This document shows, in pieces, positions 26,138 to 34,068 of a DNA stretch of 64,000 nucleotides. The notes below the pieces were generated by a model. The model worked only from the letters and a program-made list of their open reading frames with translations. It did not search any database and was not told where the DNA came from. This DNA is from [Clostridium] fimetarium (lineage in GTDB: Bacteria; Bacillota; Clostridia; Lachnospirales; Lachnospiraceae), in the NCBI RefSeq assembly GCF_900111235.1, contig NZ_FOJI01000008.1, positions 124,001 to 188,000 on the forward strand, read 5' to 3'. Both the position numbers and the translations under genes were made by a program. The first letter of the stretch is position 1; each line of letters begins with the position of its first letter.

Positions 26138-26809
26138 CTAACTTATTATGTACCCAATTCCCTTTTTAGTTGAAATATAATCTGAAATTCCAACTTCTTC
26201 AAGCCTTTTTCGAAGTCTTGTGATATTTACAGTTAAGGTATTATCATCGATAAACGATTCATTTTCCCATAGCTTCTCAATAATAGAATCCCTAGGAACT
26301 ACCTTGCCAACATTTTCCATTAAATGCTGCAGTATTTTAAATTCATTCTTTGTTAATTCCACTTTTTCATTATTAAATATAAATGTATTCTCGTTCAAAT
26401 TAAGAATCCCACCATTATGCTCAATAATATTAGTCTGTTCGCCAAAAGAATATGTTCTTCTTAACATTGCTTGCACTTTTGCAGTAACTACAGTCAAGTC
26501 ATATGGCTTAGCAATAAAATCATCACCACCCATATTAATCGCCATTATGATATTCATGTTATCTGACATAGACGACAAAAAGATGACTGGTACCTTAGAT
26601 ATATTTCTAATCTGCGTACACCAGTGATATCCATTATAAAATGGCAATGAAATATCCATCAACACCAAATGAGGTTGAAATTGCGTAAACACACTTAACA
26701 CTTCTTTAAAATCAGTGACCCCAACAACTTCATAACCCCACTTACCCAAATGCGCAGTCAAGGTCCTTGCTATCACCAAATCATCTTCCACCACCAACAC
26801 CTTATACAT
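26138..26809 (-). CDS. BceR-type OmpR-family response regulator
   Basis: A 223-residue regulator with a receiver domain (VLVVEDD, phospho-acceptor Asp52 in LVLMDISLP, IAKPYD) and a C-terminal winged helix (ELTKNEFKILQHLM, VNITRLRKRLEE, GIGYII). It is the first gene of the pair with the BceS-type kinase. The likely target is the bceAB-like promoter region near 19300-19520. Confidence 0.93.
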   Translation of the reverse strand: MYKVLVVEDDLVIARTLTAHLGKWGYEVVGVTDFKEVLSVFTQFQPHLVLMDISLPFYNGYHWCTQIRNISKVPVIFLSSMSDNMNIIMAINMGGDDFIAKPYDLTVVTAKVQAMLRRTYSFGEQTNIIEHNGGILNLNENTFIFNNEKVELTKNEFKILQHLMENVGKVVPRDSIIEKLWENESFIDDNTLTVNITRLRKRLEEVGISDYISTKKGIGYIIS

Positions 26810-26897
26810 ACACTACCCCTCACCAGCATTCCTAACTCGTATATTCCTTCGTAACTTATTCATATGCATACTAGCTACTAGCTTACTTCTTCATATA

Positions 26898-26924
26898 CAA
26901 AAAGCTTGTCCTCTTAAAACAAGC
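26898..26924 (-). terminator. Terminator downstream of repeat copy C
   Basis: On the minus strand GCTTGT pairs with ACAAGC around a 9-base loop, followed by TTTTT. It probably ends the transcript of the gene at 27170-28093, which would then carry repeat copy C in its 3' untranslated region. Confidence 0.6.
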
Positions 26925-26927
26925 CTG

Positions 26928-26966
26928 TTACTTTTTATGTTTTCTTTTTATGTTTACTTTTTATGA
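26928..26966. repeat. 13-bp tandem repeat, three units
   Basis: TT(A/T)CTTTTTATG(T/A) occurs at 26928, 26941 and 26954, between the terminator and repeat copy C. Confidence 0.8.
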
Positions 26967-26998
26967 TTGCTTTTAACGCCCTTTCAACAAAGTGAATT

Positions 26999-27180
26999 GT
27001 GAATCGTAATTGATGATTATCCATTTTGTCGCAGACCGGCTGAAAGCAGTGCCAATGTTATGTCAAGACTCAGATAAAAAATGAGCGTAAGCGAGTCTTT
27101 TTATCATCTCTGAGGCTTGTAAAGAACATACTGCTTGAAGGAAAGGCAAGCAAAATGAATAATCATCAATTACGATTCAC
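26999..27180. repeat. Structured repeat, copy C (complete)
   Basis: The outer arms 26999-27028 and 27151-27180 are reverse complements at 29 of 30 positions, although their sequence differs from the arms of copy B. AAGCAGT (27044-27050) pairs perfectly with ACTGCTT (27130-27136). The nested hairpin with GAGCGTAAGCGAG is present. The right arm includes the stop codon of the minus-strand gene starting at 28093, so the element begins within that gene's last codons. Confidence 0.85.
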
Positions 27181-28093
27181 CGACAACCTCATTCTTGATC
27201 TTTCCAATGCCATCAATTTCACACGCAACCACATCACCAGGCTTTAAAAATCGAGGTGGTTCAAATCCCATCCCGACTCCGCTTGGTGTACCGGTAGATA
27301 TTATCGTTCCAGCCTTTAACGTCATTCCGCTTGAAAGTTCTGCAATTATATGTGCAATACCAGTTATGAGTAATTCAGAATTACTATTCTGACGAAGTTC
27401 ACCATTTACATAACTTCTTACAGCAACTTTGGGCGGCATATCAAATTCATCCTTTGTTACAATACATGGTCCCATAGGCGTGAATCCATCCAAACTTTTC
27501 CCGAAATACCACTGTGAATGTCTTGTCTGAATATTTCGTGCACTTACATCATTTACAATTGTATAACCAAAAACATAGTCAAATGCTTCAGCTTCGCTAA
27601 CATTCTTAGCATCTTTTCCAATTATAATAGCAAGTTCACATTCATAATCAAGGCTGTCAACAAGGCCTACATATGCAGGAATTTCACCTCCATCTGCAAC
27701 TGCCTCATTGACTCTTTTAGAAAAATATACAGGAAATGGTCTAGCACCGCCAAATGCTTCCTTTTTAAATCTCGCTGATTCTTTCGCATGCTCAACATAA
27801 TTAATCCCAAGACAGATAATATCCTGCGCTGGATAAATAATAGGTGCACAAGCTACAGTGGCTGATTTATCTACAGATTCGATAACCGATTCATTTGATT
27901 CGCTACTGCTATCTGAAATAGCGGTGCTTAATCCCGTCAGTTCTTGATCTGTAATATTACCGATAAATTCAGCCATCTGATTAGTAGTATATCCAAACTG
28001 CGCTAATGGCAATAATTTACTGTTATCCATTGGTGATTCTACTCCAAGCATCACTTCTGAATTTGTGGTTTTTTTATATGAATAAAATCTCAT
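27170..28093 (-). CDS. Fumarylacetoacetate hydrolase family protein
   Basis: A 307-residue enzyme. The C-terminal 210 residues form the FAH domain: ICLGINYVEHA, then the metal ligands in DYECELAIIIG, YTIVNDVSARNIQ and the closing STGTPSGVGMGF. Family members are Mg-dependent hydrolases or decarboxylases such as acylpyruvases and oxaloacetate decarboxylases; the substrate is not evident. The first 90 residues are the variable N-terminal domain. It stands alone, and its final codons lie inside repeat copy C. Confidence 0.9.
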   Translation of the reverse strand: MRFYSYKKTTNSEVMLGVESPMDNSKLLPLAQFGYTTNQMAEFIGNITDQELTGLSTAISDSSSESNESVIESVDKSATVACAPIIYPAQDIICLGINYVEHAKESARFKKEAFGGARPFPVYFSKRVNEAVADGGEIPAYVGLVDSLDYECELAIIIGKDAKNVSEAEAFDYVFGYTIVNDVSARNIQTRHSQWYFGKSLDGFTPMGPCIVTKDEFDMPPKVAVRSYVNGELRQNSNSELLITGIAHIIAELSSGMTLKAGTIISTGTPSGVGMGFEPPRFLKPGDVVACEIDGIGKIKNEVVGES

Positions 28094-28108
28094 AATTACT
28101 CCTTCGTT

Positions 28109-28249
28109 TTAGCAATGGCAAAATAAATTATATCCCAAAATAAGCAATGTTATAATAACAAGCAACTTAATAAATAAACTAGTTATAAATAGCATCATTA
28201 TCATACCGATCGCAATCCAAAACAAAATAAATCCTATTACTCTTCTCAA
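28109..28249 (-). CDS. 46-residue membrane peptide
   Basis: A small frame starting with TTG and reading MRRVIGFILFWIAIGMIMML then FITSLFIKLLVIITLLILGY and NLFCHC. It has two hydrophobic segments and a short cysteine-bearing end. It resembles the tiny GxxxLxWIGIGM...LGYNLFC-type membrane proteins of spore-forming clostridia, whose function is unknown to me. An in-frame TAA lies directly before the TTG, fixing the start. AGGAG is about 11 bases upstream. It lies between gerW and the FAH gene on the same strand. Confidence 0.65.
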   Translation of the reverse strand: MRRVIGFILFWIAIGMIMMLFITSLFIKLLVIITLLILGYNLFCHC

Positions 28250-28314
28250 TTAAAATCGGGCTCCTGCATACTATTTTAATATATTATATGCGATATGATT
28301 TCACATATTACCTA

Positions 28315-28731
28315 TTATTTCATATCAGTTTTAGCCGTTTTAAAAGTAACATTATCTATTGCTTCGTCAATGTCTTTGTCTTCTTTTACTTTTTTTTCTT
28401 TACCAGTGAATTTATTTATAAGATCTGGTACCATATCCAAAATCTTAGTTACCGTATCTTGATTCTTAATATTCACAAGTTTTGTTGCGCCATTTTGAAT
28501 TACAAGAACTGCACTAGGTGATATTTTACCGCTCATTCCACCACCTGCATTATTTTTCTTATCTCCTCCAAATGCTCCAGCACCTACACCAAATGATACA
28601 TCAACCAAAGGTAAAATGATTGTATCATTTATTTTAACAGCATCACCTACTACTGTCTTTGCTGATATAAATGCATCCATCCCTTTGAATAAAGATTCTA
28701 CTGTTTCGTTGAACTTTAAATTTTCTGCCAT
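28315..28731 (-). CDS. gerW: Spore protein GerW (YtfJ)
   Basis: A 138-residue GerW/YtfJ family protein with the glycine-rich centre VDVSFGVGAGAFGG and the conserved SPSAVLVI-type segment (ISPSAVLVIQNG). In Bacillus this forespore protein is needed for normal germination. It follows the DUF2953 protein gene by 12 bases, the usual pairing in spore formers. Confidence 0.92.
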   Translation of the reverse strand: MAENLKFNETVESLFKGMDAFISAKTVVGDAVKINDTIILPLVDVSFGVGAGAFGGDKKNNAGGGMSGKISPSAVLVIQNGATKLVNIKNQDTVTKILDMVPDLINKFTGKEKKVKEDKDIDEAIDNVTFKTAKTDMK

Positions 28732-28743
28732 TTTAAACTCCTC

Positions 28744-29961
28744 CTATTTAAACTTTTTTATCATTTTCTTAAATTGCTTGTTTCTATAAACTCTAAAGGC
28801 TATTATTAGTATCGTAAAAACTCTAATTCTTCCACGTAAATATATTTCGCCTTCTAATACCTGATCATCAAATACTGGTACAAAATTTAAATTTAGATTA
28901 AAAAATGCATTCGCAATTGCTACGTATGAGATAACTTTTCCTGTTATATCTGGTTCACCAGCACCATACTTTACATAAATCTTATATTTTCTAGGCGCAA
29001 TATGTTTGAAAATAAGTTTCACTTGGCTTACAAGAAATTTAATAAGTATTCTGTTCTCTGCCGTATTTATTTTTTCATTAAAATATTTAACCTTATCCGT
29101 TATTGTATCCCAAAGATTAATTATTTTATTATATATATTTATTATAGTATCTCTAATTTTCAAAAATATGAACTTGATTTTATTTGAAATTCTTAGAAAT
29201 ATACTATTAATCCGTCTTAATTTATTTCTTATTTTATTTCTTGTCTTTTTGCTTACTTTTTTGCTTACTTTTTTACTTGTTCTTTTACTCGTTCTATTAC
29301 TTGACTCTTTATTTGCTTCTTTATTTGCTTCTTTATTTGTTTCTTTATTTGCTTCTTTATTTGCTTCTTTATTTGCCTTTATATATGCTTCCATATTTGT
29401 TTCATTATGTGTTTCTATTTTTGTTTCTATATTTGTTTCATTATTTGATTCTATATTTGCTTTTATATTTATCTCTTTATTTGTTTCTATTTTAGTTGCT
29501 TTGCTTGTATTTAAATTAAGACTACTATTTTTATTTGAGTTCTCAATACTTTGAGATTGCACTGTGAAATCACTATCATCATTTATTGTATATATATCTT
29601 CCTCAATAATATGATTATCACGATTGTCTGGCTTGACTTTTTTTTCTTTTTTTTGTTTCCTATGCTTTTTATCTCTTTTAGTTTCATCAACAGAATCTAC
29701 TTTTAAGCTATTTATAATTGTAAATCCACATATCTTGATTTTATATGACAATTCAGCATTCGTATAATCAATACAGGCACTCACTATATGCAAAAGCCAA
29801 TGAAGTCTTATGATACCGGTTATTTTTTCGTATTTTTTAGCTTTCACCTTGTATCTTAGCGGTACAAATAGTACCGAAAGTATAATGAGTAGCAAAAGAC
29901 CTAAAATAATTGCTATAATAATACCAAGTATTTTTAAAATTGTAAATATAACATGAAGCAT
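28744..29961 (-). CDS. DUF2953 domain protein with expanded charged repeats
   Basis: A 405-residue protein with an N-terminal membrane segment (about residues 5-32) and the DUF2953 region split by a long insert. Between roughly residues 125 and 250 lies low-complexity sequence: NxETNIE-type repeats, then NKEANKEANKETNKEANKEA, then SKKVSKKVSKK. The C-terminal part (KYGAGEPDITGKVISYVAIA, VFDDQVLEGEIYLRGRIRVF) is recognisably DUF2953, a family encoded next to gerW and of unknown biochemical role. The insert is an expansion at the DNA level and is probably disordered. Confidence 0.85.
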   Translation of the reverse strand: MLHVIFTILKILGIIIAIILGLLLLIILSVLFVPLRYKVKAKKYEKITGIIRLHWLLHIVSACIDYTNAELSYKIKICGFTIINSLKVDSVDETKRDKKHRKQKKEKKVKPDNRDNHIIEEDIYTINDDSDFTVQSQSIENSNKNSSLNLNTSKATKIETNKEINIKANIESNNETNIETKIETHNETNMEAYIKANKEANKEANKETNKEANKEANKESSNRTSKRTSKKVSKKVSKKTRNKIRNKLRRINSIFLRISNKIKFIFLKIRDTIINIYNKIINLWDTITDKVKYFNEKINTAENRILIKFLVSQVKLIFKHIAPRKYKIYVKYGAGEPDITGKVISYVAIANAFFNLNLNFVPVFDDQVLEGEIYLRGRIRVFTILIIAFRVYRNKQFKKMIKKFK

Positions 29962-29986
29962 ATATACACCCCGTATTTTTTACTAA

Positions 29987-30319
29987 TTATCCAAAATTAT
30001 AATATTCTCTCAACTTAAATTCACCAGTTTTCGTATACACCTCTGATATAATCTTTTCTATAACTTGAAATGCTTCCTCGCGACCCTTTGCGATACCTAT
30101 AACATAAATATCATCAAGGATATGCGTCTTTTTGAAATGTGGTTGAAGCAAAAATTTGGCCAAATATATATCCATCAGATTATTAGGATTATTAGATAAT
30201 GTAATCAAGTATGTGTCAATCTGAAATTTACTTGTTCTAACTTTACCAATTATCCTATATTTTTCATCTTTTGCATTATCACCTAAATACAATTTTCTAT
30301 ACCATTTCATAGCATCCAT
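29987..30319 (-). CDS. Unrecognised 110-residue protein
   Basis: A soluble alpha/beta protein with no membrane segment. It starts MDAMKWYRKLYLGDNAKDEKYRI and includes LDDIYVIGIAKGREEAFQVI. I know of similar sequences only as conserved unknowns in clostridia. It lies 14 bases after the 474-residue gene and 25 before the DUF2953 gene, so the group may be one operon with sporulation genes. Confidence 0.7.
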   Translation of the reverse strand: MDAMKWYRKLYLGDNAKDEKYRIIGKVRTSKFQIDTYLITLSNNPNNLMDIYLAKFLLQPHFKKTHILDDIYVIGIAKGREEAFQVIEKIISEVYTKTGEFKLREYYNFG

Positions 30320-30333
30320 CCATTCGTCATAAA

Positions 30334-31758
30334 CTAGTTATCACCATTCATTAATAGGTTCATTACCTCAACACACGCCATTTTTTCAGCTTTATCACTA
30401 CATTGTATGAGTGAAGAATTAATATATCTTTGAATCTCATCGATATTGTTAAAAAATACCGGTAATTGACTTAATACTGTAGACATAACTGCTCTATTTA
30501 TAATTTGAGAGGAATCCTTAAATAATGTTTCTAATTCGGCAATCAAACTGTTAAATGCAATATCAACATAATCATTAGATGCGATCTCTTGTTTATCTGT
30601 AGAATCATATAATGCAATAAAATCACTTCCTGATTGTAATTTAAATATAATTGAAAGTGCATTATATGCTTTTTCAAGCATAATACTCTGTAATGTAACG
30701 CTCTGATTTTTAAGAACATAATCGATTACATACTCATTAGCTATTGTAACTGTAATTATCTTTTCTTGCTTACCTTCGAAACCAGTAAAACAATCTATGA
30801 TTTTTTCATCATCAGAATCATATTCATTCCCATTAAAGCCTTCTAATGTACTTTTTATAACATATTTACTCTTATTAATTTCGTCAACATTATTAAAAGC
30901 ATACATCTTTGACAAAATAATTGTATAAACATCATTAACAAGCTGTATCAGTATTACAAATAAATCTGAAGTGTTAGACATGGTCTGTGTTGCAATTAAT
31001 AACTTGTCCGCTAAAGCCTTATACTCCTCTTGGGTAAGATTCTTATAATCAGCATTCTTTAAATCATTATAAATGTTGTTAACATCTTGAAAGCCACTTT
31101 CAAAGCCCTCCGGTTGATCTAACATTGCGGTTGTTCTAAGTGCATATACAAAATCATCAATCGTACCTTTTTGAGCTCCACGATAAAGAGAAAATGAACC
31201 AGAAATATAGTCAAAAAACTTGTTCTTTGACAGTCTAATTGGAAGCTGACCAATTATTTCTGCTATTTTGCCATTTGTAACCATACTGTCTTTGTCAGCT
31301 AGAATGTAATGCATTAGATCGTTCGTTAAATCATTCATATAATATTCTTCATCAAATTCTTCTTTGGAAAATTTGAATTCTACACGATTCAATATATATT
31401 CATAAATTTTTAATCTATCAACGTAGGAAGTTACAACTTCCATTATTTTTATGATTTCATTACGGATATTATCCGTTTCAATAATACTTTCTTCTAACGT
31501 CTCAACGCTGCCTTCGTTAATCACTTCTTTTTCAATAATCGTATTCAATCTTTCTAAGAAAGCTTTTATCTTAGCCAAATCTGTATTTTCATACTCTTTA
31601 TCACTTAACATATCATAATATGTATAATAATTCATAGATAACTTAACATATGCAAGTCCATTATATAAAGACATCATGCTGTTTGCGAACTTTGGTAAGT
31701 TCATCTCCAGATTCTTTTCTTTGGTAATCTCACTTGCCACATAACTCAAATCTTTCAT
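30334..31758 (-). CDS. Unrecognised 474-residue helical protein
   Basis: A largely helical, acidic cytoplasmic protein without membrane segments, cysteine clusters or nucleotide motifs. It starts MKDLSYVASEITKEKNLEMN. The composition and lack of motifs suggest a structural or scaffolding protein, but I cannot assign a family. It is the first gene of a run that continues through the 110-residue gene to DUF2953 and gerW. Confidence 0.75.
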   Translation of the reverse strand: MKDLSYVASEITKEKNLEMNLPKFANSMMSLYNGLAYVKLSMNYYTYYDMLSDKEYENTDLAKIKAFLERLNTIIEKEVINEGSVETLEESIIETDNIRNEIIKIMEVVTSYVDRLKIYEYILNRVEFKFSKEEFDEEYYMNDLTNDLMHYILADKDSMVTNGKIAEIIGQLPIRLSKNKFFDYISGSFSLYRGAQKGTIDDFVYALRTTAMLDQPEGFESGFQDVNNIYNDLKNADYKNLTQEEYKALADKLLIATQTMSNTSDLFVILIQLVNDVYTIILSKMYAFNNVDEINKSKYVIKSTLEGFNGNEYDSDDEKIIDCFTGFEGKQEKIITVTIANEYVIDYVLKNQSVTLQSIMLEKAYNALSIIFKLQSGSDFIALYDSTDKQEIASNDYVDIAFNSLIAELETLFKDSSQIINRAVMSTVLSQLPVFFNNIDEIQRYINSSLIQCSDKAEKMACVEVMNLLMNGDN

Positions 31759-31924
31759 TCTTAAATACTCCTAATATCAAATTTCTCAGAAAAAATATAT
31801 ATACAATACGCAAATCCACCTAAAATGAATTCCACAACTTGTATAAATATTATAACAGAAATCTTTATTTTTCACAACTATTACCAATTCTGTTTAAAGT
31901 TTATAAATATATTATTTTTTATTT

Positions 31925-31964
31925 ACAAAAAACAAGAGGCCTAGCATTTAGCTTAGCTTCTTGT
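31925..31964 (-). terminator. lysA terminator
   Basis: On the minus strand ACAAGAAGCTAAGC folds onto TGCTAGGCCTCTTGT with small mismatches, followed by six T residues. It lies 52 bases after the lysA stop codon. Confidence 0.75.
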
Positions 31965-32016
31965 TCTCAATATATTCTGTAAATCAATAATTTAGTTATT
32001 TTTAAAAATCAATAAA

Positions 32017-33282
32017 TTAGATGTTTTTAAAAATATCTGTAAAGTCAAATGTTGCAAAATAATCGGTAGGTGTTTCAGCTCTTCTTATCATCTGCACACT
32101 TTTATCTGCCTTTAACAATAGTTCGGATGATTTGAGTTTACCATTGTAGTTATAACCCATTGAAAAACCGTGTGCACCAGTATCATGAATGATTAAATAA
32201 TCCCCCATATCGATTTTGGGAAGCATTCTATCAATTGCAAATTTATCGTTATTTTCACATAAAGAACCTGTTACATCATATTTGTGATCACATGTTTCAT
32301 TTTCCTTGCCTGCGACTGTAATATGATGATAAGCACCATACATAGCCGGTCTCATTAGATTGACTGCACTAGCATCACATCCAATATATTCTTTATAAGT
32401 ATGTTTTTCATGAACAGCCTGCGTTACTAGACATCCATAAGGCCCTAGCATAAATCTACCAAGCTCTGCAAATATGGCAACATCGCCCATTCCATTAGCG
32501 GTTAATACTTCTTCATATACTTTTCTTACATTTTCACCAATCACTGAAATATCATTGGGTTCAACATCTGGAAGATAAGGAATTCCTATACCACCTGAAA
32601 GATTGATAAACTTGATATCCGCACCTGTTTCATCGCGAAGTTCAACAGCAAGATCAAAAAGGATCTTTGCAAGTGTTGAATAATATTCATTAGATACAGT
32701 ATTGCTAGCAAGAAATGCATGTATGCCAAATTTTTTAGCGCCTTTTGCTTTCAGGATCTTAAATGCTTCAAAGATTTGCTCTTTTGTCATTCCGTACTTT
32801 GCATCACCTGGATTATCCATAATTGATGTGGAAATTTTAAATAGCCCACCCGGATTAAAACGGCAACTGATTGTTTCTGGTATTTTACCAATTGTTTTTT
32901 CAAGAAAATCAAGATGGGTAAAATCATCAAGATTAATGATTGCATTTAGTCTGTCTGCAAATTCAAACTCTTCAGGTGGAGTTGTATTTGAAGAAAACAT
33001 AATATCTGAGCCCTCAAAATCAAGTGCCTCTGCCATCATCAATTCTGTTAAAGATGAACAATCAACACCACAGTTATAATCCTTTAATATATTTAAAATG
33101 AATGGATTGGGGGTTGCTTTAATTGCAAAATATTCTTTAAACCCTTTATTCCAAGCAAATGCTTTATTTAACTTTACAGCATTTTCTCTAATACCAGCTT
33201 CATCGTATAAATGAAATGGAGTTGGATATGTTTTACTAATTTCTTTTATTTGATCCAAAGACACAAATGTTTTTTTTGACAT
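32017..33282 (-). CDS. lysA: Diaminopimelate decarboxylase
   Basis: A 421-residue fold-type III PLP enzyme. Lys55 in YFAIKATPNP binds the cofactor; FRFNPGG-type (CRFNPGGLF), GIHAFLASN, LSGGIGIPY and the C-terminal SLCENNDKFA site (matching the CxSxD-like active-site cysteine) follow, then GAHGFSMGYNYN. It decarboxylates meso-diaminopimelate to lysine. It stands alone behind a clear promoter. A related PLP decarboxylase acting on another amino acid cannot be excluded. Confidence 0.85.
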   Translation of the reverse strand: MSKKTFVSLDQIKEISKTYPTPFHLYDEAGIRENAVKLNKAFAWNKGFKEYFAIKATPNPFILNILKDYNCGVDCSSLTELMMAEALDFEGSDIMFSSNTTPPEEFEFADRLNAIINLDDFTHLDFLEKTIGKIPETISCRFNPGGLFKISTSIMDNPGDAKYGMTKEQIFEAFKILKAKGAKKFGIHAFLASNTVSNEYYSTLAKILFDLAVELRDETGADIKFINLSGGIGIPYLPDVEPNDISVIGENVRKVYEEVLTANGMGDVAIFAELGRFMLGPYGCLVTQAVHEKHTYKEYIGCDASAVNLMRPAMYGAYHHITVAGKENETCDHKYDVTGSLCENNDKFAIDRMLPKIDMGDYLIIHDTGAHGFSMGYNYNGKLKSSELLLKADKSVQMIRRAETPTDYFATFDFTDIFKNI

Positions 33283-33338
33283 TTTTATTCACCTTCCTAT
33301 GTAAAATCATTCTGCTCAACTTATAGCCACTAAGTGAA

Positions 33339-33367
33339 ATCCTATATTAGATAACCTAATTTGTCAA
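33339..33367 (-). promoter_or_regulatory. lysA promoter
   Basis: TTGACA (33362-33367) and TAGGAT (33339-33344) with a 17-base spacer on the minus strand. The leader is only about 50 bases, too short for a lysine riboswitch. Confidence 0.75.
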
Positions 33368-33387
33368 GACCTATATAAGGAAGTTAT

Positions 33388-33446
33388 AAAAAAATAAAGT
33401 TGTCGAAAAGAATTTAAAAACGTTCCTTTCGCAACTTTATTTTTAT
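33388..33446. terminator. Terminator after the coat-protein gene
   Basis: ATAAAGTTGTCGAAAAG (33394-33410) pairs with CTTTCGCAACTTTAT (33426-33440) with two bulges. The minus-strand side continues with seven T residues and the plus-strand side with TTTTT, so it may work in both directions. It ends the coat-type gene at 33495-33737. Confidence 0.8.
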
Positions 33447-33494
33447 CACTTTATCTATATCATTTTATATTTATCATTTTATATCTATCAATAA

Positions 33495-33737
33495 TTACAT
33501 AAATATACTTTTTACTTGTTTCACTTCTTCTGCCGTAGCCATTGCAGCTGGCACATAATAACCTTTGTTCTTTGCAATTGTATATAACTCTTCTTGAGAC
33601 ATCTCTCCTTGATTTCTAATCTGTTTAAATGCTTGTTTTAAATCTTTATTCTCTGTCTGAGGAATTATCGTTCCAAAACTGCTTAAATTTGAATTCATAC
33701 CATGTAGTGCATCTGATACCATTACTTTTTCTTCCAT
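33495..33737 (-). CDS. Spore coat CotF-type protein
   Basis: An 80-residue helical protein resembling the C-terminal half of CotF-family coat proteins: SDALHGMNSNLSSFGTIIPQ, then ELYTIAKNKGYYVPAAMA, the conserved Y-x-x-x-x-x-KGYY element. It lies 23 bases after the 61-residue gene; together the two look like a split coat protein. A spore role is inferred from family similarity. Confidence 0.75.
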   Translation of the reverse strand: MEEKVMVSDALHGMNSNLSSFGTIIPQTENKDLKQAFKQIRNQGEMSQEELYTIAKNKGYYVPAAMATAEEVKQVKSIFM

Positions 33738-33760
33738 TTTAACTTGCCTCCTATTCTTTA

Positions 33761-33946
33761 TTAATTTAAAAACTGCATTAATTTCTGTTTCGTTTCACCA
33801 GCTGACTGTGCGGATGATTGAAAAAATTGTTTCACTGATTGGTCAGTTGCTTGACTTGCATATTCAGTCATTTTGCATTGATTGTTCTCACATCCTCCAA
33901 TTAAATGACGAAGGTTCTGAAGTTCTAATTCTGAAATATTTGACAT
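33761..33946 (-). CDS. Small coat-associated helical protein
   Basis: A 61-residue protein, MSNISELELQNLRHLIGGCE followed by a helix rich in Gln and Ser. It resembles the first helical hairpin of CotF-type or ferritin-like coat proteins (LRHLIGG...Q...Q.TD..VKQFFQ). Its AGGAGGG ribosome site lies inside the stem at 33949-33990, so translation may be structure-controlled. It pairs with the CotF-type gene downstream. Confidence 0.68.
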   Translation of the reverse strand: MSNISELELQNLRHLIGGCENNQCKMTEYASQATDQSVKQFFQSSAQSAGETKQKLMQFLN

Positions 33947-33948
33947 AA

Positions 33949-33990
33949 AAAGCCCTCCTAAGATTATTTTTCTCTCTTAGTATGGGCTTT
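33949..33990 (-). promoter_or_regulatory. Hairpin that hides a ribosome binding site
   Basis: On the minus strand AAAGCCC (33990-33984) pairs with GGGCTTT (33955-33949), and CTAAG pairs with CTTAG inside it. The strand then runs TTTTTATG, so the stem contains the GGAGG of the 61-residue coat gene and also resembles a terminator for the gene ending at 34069. Confidence 0.65.
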
Positions 33991-34068
33991 TATTTTTTAA
34001 AATATTCGTTTATTATTTTAAGTTTTTTTATTAATCACAAAACAATCTTCAGTTTTACAATTAATATT

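Noticed and set aside
29241-29554. Plus-strand leucine-rich frames of 84 and 182 residues
   Set aside because: They are antisense to the charged low-complexity repeats of the DUF2953 gene and have no ribosome site.
33283-33367. Lysine riboswitch upstream of lysA
   Set aside because: The promoter leaves a leader of only about 50 bases, far shorter than a lysine riboswitch, and no matching fold is seen.
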